Source of the DNA: Desulfonatronum sp. SC1
Lineage (GTDB): Bacteria; Desulfobacterota; Desulfovibrionia; Desulfovibrionales; Desulfonatronaceae
Assembly (NCBI RefSeq): GCF_003046795.1
Contig: NZ_PZKN01000031.1
Span: forward strand, 1-47,376
Length of the DNA stretch: 47,376 nucleotides
Direction of reading: 5' to 3'
Below, in pieces: positions 7,652-15,877 of the stretch (its first letter is position 1; every line of letters begins with the position of its first letter). Made by a program: the position numbers and the translations under genes. The notes beneath the pieces are model-generated. The model made no database searches. It had not been told where the DNA came from and saw nothing but the letters and a program-made list of their open reading frames with translations.

Positions 7652-8070
7652 TCAGCGATGCCTTCGGCAGGCATGACGCGGGTAGATAGCCGTCCGGCGC
7701 GGTGGGCTGAGAGCCAGGCTGGCCCGTCGGGCCATGAAGAGTTCCACCATCCGGTTACACAAGGCCAGACCCAGGCCAGTTCCGCCATAGGTTTTGGCGT
7801 AGGAGCTGTCAGTCTGGGAAAAGGGCTGAAACAGATGTTTCATTGTCATGGCGGCAATGCCGATTCCGGTGTCTTGGACCTGGAAGCGCAGGGCCGGGCC
7901 GAGATCGGGATCGTCGATCCGTTCCTGAAGGATGGAGCGCTTTCGGCCATGGCGTCCAGGCATTCCTGGCCGTTCTTGGCCTCGATGATCTCGTAGCAGA
8001 GTCCCTTGACCGCCTTGGTCAGGGCAAATCGCTGGAACATGGAGTCGTCGGCGATAAGCACTTTTGGCAT
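7652..8070 (-). pseudogene. Scrambled remains of receiver and histidine-kinase ATPase domains
   Basis: From an ATG at 8070 the minus strand encodes about 45 residues of a normal receiver start (MPKVLIADDS, then ECLDAMAES), but the phosphoacceptor region is missing. Near 7945 the homology jumps, in another frame, to the end of a HATPase_c domain: DTGIGI, LFQPFSQTDSSYAKTYGGTGLGLALCNRMVELF. That frame loses similarity near 7735 and ends at 7652, while the downstream receiver-HPt gene uses yet another frame. The HisKA region and the middle of the receiver are absent. The simplest reading is a deletion joining two signalling genes, followed by frameshifts. Functional expression is unlikely. Confidence 0.75.
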
Positions 8071-8225
8071 AAAAAATCTTAAATATTTAGGGTATTGTGG
8101 TGCAACGGTTTACGGGTGCGCGGGGCGTGGCAATGATGCCGCAAGTGCCCTTCTCTTGCAGGGATTACGGCCAAGGTCAAGGATGGCCGGAATGACGGGC
8201 CAATGGGACGAGAGGGGGGAAGAGG

Positions 8226-8251
8226 GGCCCGGCGTGGGAGGGCGCCGGGCC
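8226..8251 (-). terminator. GC-rich hairpin after the fadL-like gene
   Basis: A perfect 9-bp stem, GGCCCGGCG and CGCCGGGCC, with an 8-base loop lies 17 bases beyond the porin stop. On the minus strand it has no T-run, so it may act through another route, or only protect the mRNA 3' end. Confidence 0.45.
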
Positions 8252-8268
8252 ATATTTTGCGGGAGGTG

Positions 8269-9594
8269 TTAGAAGCGGTAGCTCAGGCTCGTTCCGATCA
8301 GGTGGGTGCGTCCATCCTTGAACGTGCTGTCCAGTACGCCGTCGGCCGGTCGTGCCTTGATGGTGCGCTCGCCGAACCAGAGATAGGAATAGGAGAAGTC
8401 CAGGCTGAGGTTGTCCCAGGCCAGGCCGAGGCCGGTGGTGATGATGTTCCGGTCGTTGGTGGGGGTCATGTAGTCGGCGTATTCGTCGTCATCCGGAATC
8501 TGATCATAGACGTAGCCGAGCCGGAGTTTGATCAGGTCGGTCAGGTCGTATTCCGCGCCGAACTGAAAGCGCCAGACATCGTTCCAATTTTTTTGAGACG
8601 AGGAAACCTTGTTGTCGCCCAGGGGCGATCCCGGAGTCAGGGCGTCGCCGTAGGTGATTTCCAGTTTGTCGTAGGTGCTCCAGAGGGTGTAGATGGCGTT
8701 GGCTTCCAAACTCAGCTTTTCAAACGGCCGGAACATGATGCCGAGTCCGAAGGAGTCGGGCAGGGTGATGTCGCCCTCCGCGGAGGTGTTGTTGAAGTAG
8801 CCCAGGGCCATGGCCGTGGGGTTGCGTTTGAACGTGGCGTCGCCCTTGATGGTCTGCTTGACCCGGCTTTTGTAGGTTAGGCCCAGGGCCCACGTGTCGC
8901 TGGGTTTGTAATGTAGAGCGATGTTTCCGCCGACGCCCCAGGAGTCACCCTCGAGTTCGGCGCGCATCCCCCCCAGGGCCTGGCCGACCATACGTTTCTG
9001 GTAAAAATCGAACCACATCACCTCCGCGCCCACGGCCACGGAGACGGAATCGGTCAGCTTATAGGCCAGGTTCGGATTGAAGGAGAGTGATTTGACACGT
9101 GTAAAAAGGTTATTGTACTCACCCGGCCAGCCTTCCGGGAACTCGGTTCCCAGGCCGAATCTGTTGTAAATGCCCAGGCCCAGCCAGATTTTGTCGCTCA
9201 TCTGGCGGGTGACGTAGGCATGGGGCGGGATCCAGGTATTGCTCTTGATGCTGGTGGTATTACCGGGAGTTTCAATATCTCCTTCGGGCATCACCAGGGA
9301 AAAGCCGACCATGGTCTGGGTTCCCTCAAGTTGGGTGATTCCCGCGGGGTTGTAGGCCACGGCCGAAGGATCGTCCGCCCGCCCGATCATGGTTCCCCCC
9401 ATGGATGTACCCCGGGCCCCGAATTCGTACAGGGCAAAACCCGCCCCGTAGGCCGGGCCGACGCCGACCAGCCCCATAACAAGGACAAGGCCGAGGGCTA
9501 TAAATTTGGATATCCCAAGGGAGCCTCCCCGGTACCCTCCACGGGCGCGGCTTCGAGTGATGCCGAAGCGTTGCGAATCATCGGTGCGTGCCAT
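8269..9594 (-). CDS. FadL/OmpP1-type outer-membrane transporter
   Basis: This protein of 441 residues belongs to the FadL family, whose barrels pass hydrophobic molecules such as long-chain fatty acids across the outer membrane. A signal peptide (hydrophobic core about 30-47, ending GPAYG-AGF) precedes the family start FALYEFGARGTSMGGTMIGRADDPSAVAYNPAG. Many alternating amphipathic beta strands follow, and the last residues are SLSYRF, with the terminal phenylalanine used for barrel assembly. I chose the ATG at 9594 because AGGAGG lies four bases upstream; the longer frame to 9762 has no such site. The leader before the hydrophobic core is rather long (about 28 residues). It is divergent from a MarR gene that may control it. 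Confidence 0.9.
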   Translation of the reverse strand: MARTDDSQRFGITRSRARGGYRGGSLGISKFIALGLVLVMGLVGVGPAYGAGFALYEFGARGTSMGGTMIGRADDPSAVAYNPAGITQLEGTQTMVGFSLVMPEGDIETPGNTTSIKSNTWIPPHAYVTRQMSDKIWLGLGIYNRFGLGTEFPEGWPGEYNNLFTRVKSLSFNPNLAYKLTDSVSVAVGAEVMWFDFYQKRMVGQALGGMRAELEGDSWGVGGNIALHYKPSDTWALGLTYKSRVKQTIKGDATFKRNPTAMALGYFNNTSAEGDITLPDSFGLGIMFRPFEKLSLEANAIYTLWSTYDKLEITYGDALTPGSPLGDNKVSSSQKNWNDVWRFQFGAEYDLTDLIKLRLGYVYDQIPDDDEYADYMTPTNDRNIITTGLGLAWDNLSLDFSYSYLWFGERTIKARPADGVLDSTFKDGRTHLIGTSLSYRF

Positions 9595-9837
9595 ACGTCC
9601 TCCTGTTGCGGTTGCCAATTCTGGAAACGGATCATCGCCGCGACCGCGCCCAGTGCTTTTATCGCCGAGCAGTGTTCCCGTGCCGCGGGACCATTTTTTC
9701 TCCGGAGGGAAAATAAGGTATTCGGCGGGGCTGAAGGCGAAGCAGGGCACGTTTGTGATCAATCATCGAGCTTTCAGAACGCGGTGATCCCGGCCTATAC
9801 ATCAACAGGCCTGCCTATGTTGTCGGGTCTGGAAAAA

Positions 9838-9859
9838 GTCAACCAATAATTGGAGTGAC
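9838..9859. promoter_or_regulatory. Inverted repeat upstream of the marR gene, candidate MarR operator
   Basis: The core CCAATAATTGG is an 11-base palindrome about an A, and it is flanked by GTCA on the left and TGAC on the right. It ends seven bases before the MarR start, over the region where its transcript would begin. MarR proteins commonly bind such sites and repress themselves and the divergent gene. Confidence 0.55.
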
Positions 9860-9865
9860 AACTAA

Positions 9866-10330
9866 ATGACTTCATGGATGGAGAAGATGTTGCAAATGGA
9901 CTTGGAGGACTCTCCCGGATTTCTGGTCAACAGGGCGGCGTTACGCATCAAAAAGGAATTTCATCACTTGCTGGAAGAGCAGGGCTATTCCGTGACCCCG
10001 GAGCAGTGCGTGGTCCTGTGGCGGCTTTGGAGCCACGAGGGCGGAGTGCAGCGCGAACTGGCCTCGACCACCTTCAAGGACATGACCAACATGACCCGTA
10101 TTCTCGACGGTCTGGAACGCCGTCAGTTGGTGGTGCGCCAGCGCGACGAGCACGACCGCCGATGCAGCCGGATATTCCTGACCGCCGAAGGCCGGGCCCT
10201 GCGCGAGGGTATCCTGGGCGTCGCCGGGCAGCTGGCCGAACGTGCCTATCGCGGCCTGAGCGAGAAGCAAATCGGAGAGTTCAAGGAAGTCTTGTCCCTG
10301 ATCTATTCCAACCTGAACGACGCTCCGTAG
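9866..10330 (+). CDS. MarR family transcriptional regulator
   Basis: This is a winged-helix regulator of 154 residues. An N-terminal dimer helix (about 15-40) precedes the helix-turn-helix and the wing containing DEHDRRCSRIFLTAEGRAL, the family's hallmark wing sequence. A C-terminal dimerisation helix (about 120-150) completes the fold. MarR proteins usually lose DNA binding when a small hydrophobic or phenolic ligand, or an oxidant, is bound. Divergence from a FadL-type porin suggests control of hydrophobic-substrate uptake; this is inferred from position alone. A candidate operator overlaps the promoter. C49 and the cysteine of the wing are the only cysteines noticed. Confidence 0.9.
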   Translation: MTSWMEKMLQMDLEDSPGFLVNRAALRIKKEFHHLLEEQGYSVTPEQCVVLWRLWSHEGGVQRELASTTFKDMTNMTRILDGLERRQLVVRQRDEHDRRCSRIFLTAEGRALREGILGVAGQLAERAYRGLSEKQIGEFKEVLSLIYSNLNDAP

Positions 10331-10609
10331 GGCCACCGTGCGCGGCGCCCCTGCTATAATGCGGATGAGCGACCTGAAATCCTGCCCGGGATCATCCCTT
10401 TTCTCCAAAAGACTCTCCATTGATGAGGCGGGATACTCGTGAGTTTTGGGGCCTCTCATGGCCTGCATTGCTTTCTTTTCCGAAAGCTCATAGCCTGATT
10501 CGGTTCCCGTTTTTGCGGTTCAGATGCGACCGGGCGTGATGATTTCGCTTGGCGAGTCCACATGCGCAGTCTTCCATAAGGTCGATTCACATTGTCAAGG
10601 AGAAACAAA

Positions 10610-10888
10610 ATGAACAGGCTTAGAGCAACTATCGGATTATCCATGGCTGGTATTGTTTTGATCGCGGCAACGATTGCCGTGTCTTTTGAATCCCATGGCC
10701 AACCCCTGGACGGCAAGGAGCTGGTAGCTGAACGATGCACCAGCTGTCATACTATTGATCGGATTGAACGTCGTTTCGGTCAGGAGTTCGCATTCTGGGA
10801 GAGCACCGTGGACCGGATGCTTGGCAAGCGCAACATGCTGAACGACGCCGAGAAAAAGGCTGTTTTGGGTTACCTGGTTGATCCCTAG
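10610..10888 (+). CDS. Small monohaem cytochrome c
   Basis: This protein of 92 residues has an N-terminal hydrophobic segment (about 8-26) that is a signal peptide or anchor, then one CxxCH haem site (C43, C46, H47) in RCTSCHTIDRIE. A methionine in the following helices (VDRMLGKRNML) may be the sixth ligand. I chose the ATG at 10610 because GGAG lies eight bases upstream. Proteins of this size and motif are periplasmic electron carriers of the cytochrome c class I type. Nothing nearby shows its redox partner. It ends 11 bases before cutA and may be cotranscribed with it. Confidence 0.85.
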   Translation: MNRLRATIGLSMAGIVLIAATIAVSFESHGQPLDGKELVAERCTSCHTIDRIERRFGQEFAFWESTVDRMLGKRNMLNDAEKKAVLGYLVDP

Positions 10889-10899
10889 AGGGCCGGAGC

Positions 10900-11226
10900 A
10901 TGCAACCGATCATGGTCTATATGACCGCGGAATCCATGGACCAGGCCAAGACCATCGCCAAAGAGCTGATTTCCAACCGTCTGGCGGCCTGCGTGAACAT
11001 TCTGGACCACATGCAATCTCTTTACTGGTGGGAAGGGAACGTGGAGGAGAGTGGCGAAGTGGTGATTCTGGCCAAGACCAGAGCCGAGCTGTTGTCCGCT
11101 CTGACCGAGCGTGTCCAGGCCGTTCACTCCTATGACTGCCCATGCATCGTTTCCTGGCCCCTCACCGACGGCCACCAGCCTTTTCTCGACTGGATCGGAC
11201 GGGAAACCGCTTCCGCGGTTGGATAG
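10900..11226 (+). CDS. cutA: CutA1 divalent-cation tolerance protein
   Basis: This protein of 108 residues has full CutA family length. It has the ferredoxin-like fold signature: MVYMTAESMDQAKTIAKELISNRLAACVNI, then SLYWWEGNVEESGEVVILAKT, and HSYDCPCIVSWPLTDGHQPFLDWI. CutA forms very stable trimers. It was named for metal tolerance in Escherichia coli, but its precise role is unsettled. It follows the small cytochrome gene closely. The start codon has GAGGG eight bases upstream. Confidence 0.93.
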   Translation: MQPIMVYMTAESMDQAKTIAKELISNRLAACVNILDHMQSLYWWEGNVEESGEVVILAKTRAELLSALTERVQAVHSYDCPCIVSWPLTDGHQPFLDWIGRETASAVG

Positions 11227-11348
11227 ATGTTCTCTCTGTGAAATCCATGCGATTATCCCCTCTGGGGCAAACCACCTTATGAGGATCACCTCGCCAGGGC
11301 GTTGGTGTTATTTCCTGTTCATTTTCCAACACGTACCATGAGGCAACC

Positions 11349-12275
11349 ATGCAGATTCTCGTTTCCGGGTCCATCGCCTATGACCGCATCATGCCCTTTC
11401 CCGGCCGCTTTGCCGATCACATCATGCCGGACAAGATTCATATTTTGAACGTCTGTTTTCTTGTCAACGGCGTGAACGAGAAATTCGGCGGAACGGCCGG
11501 AAATATCGCCTACACCCTGGGCCTGTTGGGAGAAAAGCCCCGGATTCTGGCCTCGGCGGGCGGCAAGGATTTCGCCGGCTACGCCCAGTGGCTGGAGGAA
11601 CTGGAGATGGACCAAACGGGCATCCGGATCATTCCAGGCGAACTGACCGCCTCGGCCTACATTACCACGGATCAGTCCGACAACCAGATTACCGGGTTCA
11701 ATCCCGCGGCCATGAATTATTCCTCGGAGTACGACTTTTCGACGGTGGTCTCTCAGGACGCCCTGGCCGTCGTCGCTCCGGGCAATCTTCAGGACATGGC
11801 CGAGTACAGCCGGATCTACCGCGAAAAAGGCGTGCGCTACATTTTCGATCCGGGCCAGAACATTCCGGCCTTTTCCGGCGACCGGATGCTGGAGATGCTC
11901 ACCGGCGCGGAAATCCTCATTTCCAACGACTACGAGTTGGAGATGATCATGAAGAACACCGGAGTGGATCGGGCCGAGCTGCTCAGCCGGGTCAAGACCA
12001 TCATCACCACCCTGGGCGAGCAGGGCTGTCTGGTGCTTCGCCCCGGAGAGGAAACCCGGCTGGCCGCGGCCAAGGTTTCCAAGGTGGTCGATCCCACCGG
12101 GGCTGGTGACTGCTTCCGGGCCGGGTTGATCAAGGGCCTGGTGGAGGGCCGAGACGTGACCGAGGCCGCCAAGGTCGCCCTGACCAGCGCGGCCTACGCC
12201 GTGGAACACCACGGTACCCAGGAGCATCGCTTCACCGTGGACGAGTTCTGGGCCAGGTACGCGGAAAACTTCTGA
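11349..12275 (+). CDS. PfkB family sugar/nucleoside kinase
   Basis: This ribokinase-fold kinase of 308 residues begins at an ATG with GAGG five bases upstream. The substrate side carries GSIAYDRIMPFPGRF and the GGTAGNIAYTLGLLG motif (PfkB signature 1 region). The anion-hole and catalytic signature DPTGAGDCFRAGL (about residues 254-266) is intact, with the catalytic aspartate. The sequence resembles bacterial PfkB proteins often labelled adenosine kinase, but the substrate cannot be fixed from sequence alone. It is followed by an APH-fold kinase and a P-loop kinase on the same strand, which suggests a shared salvage or modification route. Confidence 0.88.
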   Translation: MQILVSGSIAYDRIMPFPGRFADHIMPDKIHILNVCFLVNGVNEKFGGTAGNIAYTLGLLGEKPRILASAGGKDFAGYAQWLEELEMDQTGIRIIPGELTASAYITTDQSDNQITGFNPAAMNYSSEYDFSTVVSQDALAVVAPGNLQDMAEYSRIYREKGVRYIFDPGQNIPAFSGDRMLEMLTGAEILISNDYELEMIMKNTGVDRAELLSRVKTIITTLGEQGCLVLRPGEETRLAAAKVSKVVDPTGAGDCFRAGLIKGLVEGRDVTEAAKVALTSAAYAVEHHGTQEHRFTVDEFWARYAENF

Positions 12276-12317
12276 TCACCGACTCGCTCGTAAACCGACA
12301 TTCCACGGGAGGTTCTC

Positions 12318-13424
12318 ATGCCCATGCGCAATCAGAAACGCCCGGCCCTGCAGATGCATCTGGATTATTTGCGCCGGTATCTGCGGGATCAGTTCGGCCC
12401 GGACGCCCATCTACTGGAAGCTCGGGAAATGGGTGCACAGGGAACCCAGGGCATGAAGGACTTCGGGTACGGCAAGCCGGTGTACATCCGTTTCGAACAG
12501 GGTGGAGAGACCAAGGAAGCAGTGCTTTCCACCATGCGCGGGGACAAGTACGGGCACCAGTTCTACTGGGATCGGGCCGCGATCCTTATGTTCCAGTACG
12601 AGGCCGGGCGGCTGATGGACAAGCATGTCCGTCCCTTGGGGCTGGGCTATGTGAACCGTGACGGCGCGATGATTCCGGTGCGGGCTCCCCAGGAATTCTT
12701 CATGGTCAACGAGATGGTCCAGGGCTACGACTATTACCGGGACCTGGAGCGGATTCGCCAAAGCGGTTTGGAACCCGAGGACGTGGCCAAGGCCGGGGCT
12801 TTTGCCCGGTGGCTGGCCGGGGTGCATGGTCAAAAGAAGGATGACCCCGACCTGTACTGGCGGCGGATCAGGAATCTGATCGGCGCATCGGAGTGCATTT
12901 TCGGGCTGGTGGATTCTTATCCGCATCCATATGAACATTTTCTGCCGGAGCGCTTTCAGACCCTGGAACGGCGACTGGTGGACTGGCGCTGGAAGCTGCG
13001 CGGTTATGCGCACCGCCTGGCCGCGGTCCACGGCGACTTCCATCCCTGGAACGTGCTGATCCAGCCCGACGGTGACTTTCGGGTCCTGGACCGCAGCCGG
13101 GGTGAATGGGGCGACGCGGCGGACGACGTTTCAACCATGAGCTGCAATTACCTGCTCTTCGGGCTGTACGATCAGCCCAGGCTCTCCGGCGATTTCGAGC
13201 GGCTGTACCGGACTTTTTTGGACACCTATCTGGAATTGACCAATGACCTGGAAATGCTGGAAGTGATCGCTCCGTTTCACGTCTTCCGCGCCTTGGTCAT
13301 TGCCTCCCCGGAATGGTACCCCGGCCACCCTCTGGAAGTGCGCCTCGGGCTGTTCCGGTTCATGGAGAACGTCCTGGCCGACGAGCGGTTCGCGTATGAC
13401 CGGATCAACGACTATATGGACTGA
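12318..13424 (+). CDS. Aminoglycoside phosphotransferase-fold (APH) protein
   Basis: This protein of 368 residues belongs to the APH/choline kinase superfamily. The C-lobe carries the Brenner motif VHGDFHPWNVLI (about residues 237-248) with catalytic aspartate and asparagine. The metal-binding position follows in FRVLDRSRGEWGDAADD, where the usual DFE-like segment is DRSRG. The ATG has GGGAGG five bases upstream. Despite the family name, a role in drug resistance is not implied. Members next to P-loop kinases are common in sulfate reducers. It lies three bases before the P-loop kinase gene, so the pair is an operon. The substrate is unknown. Confidence 0.82.
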   Translation: MPMRNQKRPALQMHLDYLRRYLRDQFGPDAHLLEAREMGAQGTQGMKDFGYGKPVYIRFEQGGETKEAVLSTMRGDKYGHQFYWDRAAILMFQYEAGRLMDKHVRPLGLGYVNRDGAMIPVRAPQEFFMVNEMVQGYDYYRDLERIRQSGLEPEDVAKAGAFARWLAGVHGQKKDDPDLYWRRIRNLIGASECIFGLVDSYPHPYEHFLPERFQTLERRLVDWRWKLRGYAHRLAAVHGDFHPWNVLIQPDGDFRVLDRSRGEWGDAADDVSTMSCNYLLFGLYDQPRLSGDFERLYRTFLDTYLELTNDLEMLEVIAPFHVFRALVIASPEWYPGHPLEVRLGLFRFMENVLADERFAYDRINDYMD

Positions 13425-13427
13425 GTC

Positions 13428-14018
13428 GTGCCCGGTTCCTCACTTGCGCGCCGCGGCGGCTGGGCCGTGTGGTTCACGGGGTTGCCCGGCTGTGGAAAGA
13501 GCACCCTGGCCAAGGCGGTCTGCCGCGCTTTGGAAGAGCGGGGGGCGTTGGTCGTTCACCTGGAAATGGACGCTCGGCGGAAAAACTATTTTCCCAACCC
13601 GACATATTCCCTTGAAGAACGCAACCAGGCCTACGATCGTTTTATCCAGGATGCTTCCGACCTGGTGGATCAGGGCCATGGCGTACTCATGGATGCTACG
13701 GCCCATCGCTTGGCGGTGCGGGGCGCGGCTCGGAATCGGATTCGGCGATTCGCCGAAGTTTTTATCCGCTGTCCACTGGATGTTGCCATGGCCCGGGAAC
13801 GGGAGCGGCCCGAAGGGCTGGTCATGGCCGGGCTGTACGAAAAAGCCCTGGATCGGCGACGCACCGGCCGCGAGCATCCCGGTTTGGGACAGGTGATCGG
13901 GGTGGATGTGCCCTTTGAAGAGAATCCCGGCGCGGAATGCGTGGTAGACGGCGCGGCCTTGACCATCGACCAGGCCAGGGACCACGTGCTGCGTTTTTTG
14001 GAGAACTGGTGGGAATGA
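13428..14018 (+). CDS. P-loop kinase of the adenylylsulfate-kinase-like family
   Basis: This protein of 196 residues starts at GTG, three bases after the APH gene. Walker A is FTGLPGCGKSTLAKA (about residues 16-30). The C-terminal half keeps the APS-kinase-like path FAEVFIRCPLDVAMARERERPEG and GQVIGVDVPFEENPGAE. The classical LDGDNVR motif is LEMDARRKNYF here, so phosphorylation of adenylylsulfate is doubtful. Annotation as adenylyl-sulfate kinase would be only a family label. Its stop overlaps the miaB start (ATGA), which implies coupled translation. Confidence 0.8.
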   Translation: MPGSSLARRGGWAVWFTGLPGCGKSTLAKAVCRALEERGALVVHLEMDARRKNYFPNPTYSLEERNQAYDRFIQDASDLVDQGHGVLMDATAHRLAVRGAARNRIRRFAEVFIRCPLDVAMARERERPEGLVMAGLYEKALDRRRTGREHPGLGQVIGVDVPFEENPGAECVVDGAALTIDQARDHVLRFLENWWE

Positions 14019-15379
14019 GTGCCAAGCAATTTCATATCACGACCTTCGGCTGTCAGATGAACGTCCATGATTCCCAGTGGCTCGGGAAGTCTCTGGAAGC
14101 TCTGGGCTGGGCCCAGGGTACGGAAATGGACGCCGATGTCCTGATTTTGAATACGTGCAGCGTGCGGGAGAAGCCGGAGCAGAAGGTCTACAGTCATCTG
14201 GGGCGATTGCGGGATCTGTGGCTGCGCAATCCCGAACTGCTCGTGGCCGTGGGTGGTTGCGTGGCCCAGCAGGTGGGGGAGACCTTTTTCGCGCGGTTCC
14301 CGTACGTCCGTTTGATTTTCGGGCCGGACGGGCTGCCCATGGTTCCGGACGCCCTGGCCCGCTTGACTCGTGAACCTGATTTGCGGATGTCTTTTCTGGA
14401 TTTTACGGAATCTTTCCCCGAGCGGGATGCCGCCCTTGCGGAACCGGGAGTTCAACGCCAGGCTTACGTCACCATCATGCAGGGGTGTGATAATTTTTGC
14501 GCCTACTGCATTGTCCCTCTGACCAGGGGGCGTCAGCGCTCCAGGTCCAGCGGTTCGATTCTTGGCGAATGCCGGGGCTTGGTGGACCGAGGCGTACGGG
14601 AAATCACCCTGCTGGGCCAGAACGTGAACAGCTATGGATTGGATTCCAAAAGTGCGGGAACAGTCAAGGAGCCTGGGTTTCCAACCGTGCTGGACGCCAT
14701 TGCCTCACTGCCCGGGCTGCGACGACTGCGCTTCACCACCTCCCACCCCAAGGATCTTTCTCCGGAAACCATCACCGCCTTCGGCCGTCACCAGAACCTT
14801 TGCCCCCACCTGCATCTGCCTCTCCAGTCCGGTTCGGATGCGGTATTGCGGGCCATGGGCCGAAAATATACACTGGATAACTACCTTGACTTGGTCGATG
14901 GACTGCGCCGGACTCGCCCGGAGATCGCCTTGACCACGGACCTGATCGTCGGCTTTCCCGGTGAAACGGACCGGGATTTCCAACTCACCCTGGACGCCAT
15001 GCGCCGCGTGGGCTTTGCGAGCAGTTTTTCCTTTGTTTACTCGGACCGTCCCGGGACCAGGGCCGCGAACATGGACGGCAAACTGGACCGGGACGTGAAG
15101 GCCGAACGGTTGCGGGTGCTGCAGGACGTGCAGTCCGAACTGTCCGAGCAGTGGCTGGGCCGGATGGTCGGTGCTCGGGTCGAGGTACTGGTGGAGGGCG
15201 AGAGCAGGAAGACGTCGGAAGACCTGCCCAGCTGTCGCGGGCGGGATGAATTCGGGCAGACCGTGAATTTTCCCGTGCCGCCGGAAGCCCCCCGGGATAT
15301 GATCGGGGAAATCGTTCCGGTGCGGATCCGGGAGGCCAAAAAGCATTCGCTGTGGGGATGCATGGAGGTGGACGGATGA
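14015..15379 (+). CDS. miaB: tRNA-2-methylthio-N6-dimethylallyladenosine synthase
   Basis: This radical-SAM methylthiotransferase of 454 residues modifies A37 of tRNAs that read UNN codons. The N-terminal UPF0004 domain begins FHITTFGCQMNVHDS and includes ILNTCSVREKPEQK and GGCVAQQ, giving the three cysteines of the auxiliary cluster. The radical-SAM motif CDNFCAYCIVPLTRG follows (CxxxCxxC). A C-terminal TRAM domain holds EVLVEGES and ends near IREAKKHSLWG. The start ATG overlaps the previous stop; GGTGGGA lies just upstream. A longer frame reaching 13937 lies inside the kinase gene and is not credible. Its stop overlaps the DUF151 start (ATGA). Confidence 0.96.
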   Translation: MSAKQFHITTFGCQMNVHDSQWLGKSLEALGWAQGTEMDADVLILNTCSVREKPEQKVYSHLGRLRDLWLRNPELLVAVGGCVAQQVGETFFARFPYVRLIFGPDGLPMVPDALARLTREPDLRMSFLDFTESFPERDAALAEPGVQRQAYVTIMQGCDNFCAYCIVPLTRGRQRSRSSGSILGECRGLVDRGVREITLLGQNVNSYGLDSKSAGTVKEPGFPTVLDAIASLPGLRRLRFTTSHPKDLSPETITAFGRHQNLCPHLHLPLQSGSDAVLRAMGRKYTLDNYLDLVDGLRRTRPEIALTTDLIVGFPGETDRDFQLTLDAMRRVGFASSFSFVYSDRPGTRAANMDGKLDRDVKAERLRVLQDVQSELSEQWLGRMVGARVEVLVEGESRKTSEDLPSCRGRDEFGQTVNFPVPPEAPRDMIGEIVPVRIREAKKHSLWGCMEVDG

Positions 15380-15870
15380 TTGAAATGCACATTTACGGAC
15401 TGGCCCTGGACGAGGAAAGTCAGGTTCCCGTGCTGATCCTCAAGGACAAGGCGGATAAACAGGTTCTGCCCATCTGGATCGGGGCCATGGAAGCCGTGGC
15501 CATCTCCATGGTTCTTAACGACGTGCGCCTGCCCCGACCCATGACCCACGACCTGTTGCTCCAGGTCATCGAGGCCCTGGGCGGCGAGGTGCGCAACGTG
15601 GACGTGGTCCGGCTGCACGACAATACGTATTTCGCGGAAATCGAAGTGCTTCAGGGAGAATCCTTGAAGCGGATCGATTGCCGGCCCTCGGACGCCATCG
15701 CCCTGGGCTTGCGGGCCCAGGTGCCGATCCGGGTCAGCGAGGAAGTCCTGGCCCATATCGTGGAGGTGCGCGAAAATCGCTACCAGGCGGTCCTGAAGAC
15801 CGAAGACGCCCAGCAGTGGAATGAAATCCTGGAAAAATACACTATTGACGACACCAAGTACAAGATGTGA
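15376..15870 (+). CDS. DUF151 bifunctional nuclease family protein
   Basis: This protein of 164 residues has the DUF151/BFN fold: MHIYGLALDEESQVPVLILKD, LPIWIGAMEAVAISMVL, then CRPSDAIALGLRAQVPIRVSEEVL. Plant members show RNase and DNase activity, and bacterial members are usually uncharacterised. The ATG overlaps the miaB stop and has GGAGG seven bases upstream, so a longer frame from 15352 is unlikely. A C-terminal acidic and basic tail (about 140-164) follows the core. Coupling to miaB is suggestive of an RNA-related job, but this is inference. Confidence 0.88.
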   Translation: MIEMHIYGLALDEESQVPVLILKDKADKQVLPIWIGAMEAVAISMVLNDVRLPRPMTHDLLLQVIEALGGEVRNVDVVRLHDNTYFAEIEVLQGESLKRIDCRPSDAIALGLRAQVPIRVSEEVLAHIVEVRENRYQAVLKTEDAQQWNEILEKYTIDDTKYKM

Positions 15871-15877
15871 TCCGCTT

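Noticed and set aside
10353-10358. TATAAT after the marR gene as a sigma70 promoter
   Set aside because: No acceptable -35 element lies at the right distance and it is about 250 bases before the next gene.
10456-10740. Minus-strand frame upstream of the small cytochrome gene
   Set aside because: It overlaps the cytochrome gene antisense and shows no domain; the region is better read as promoter DNA.
13428-14018. P-loop kinase as the APS kinase of sulfate metabolism
   Set aside because: The LDGDNVR motif is missing and dissimilatory sulfate reduction does not use PAPS.
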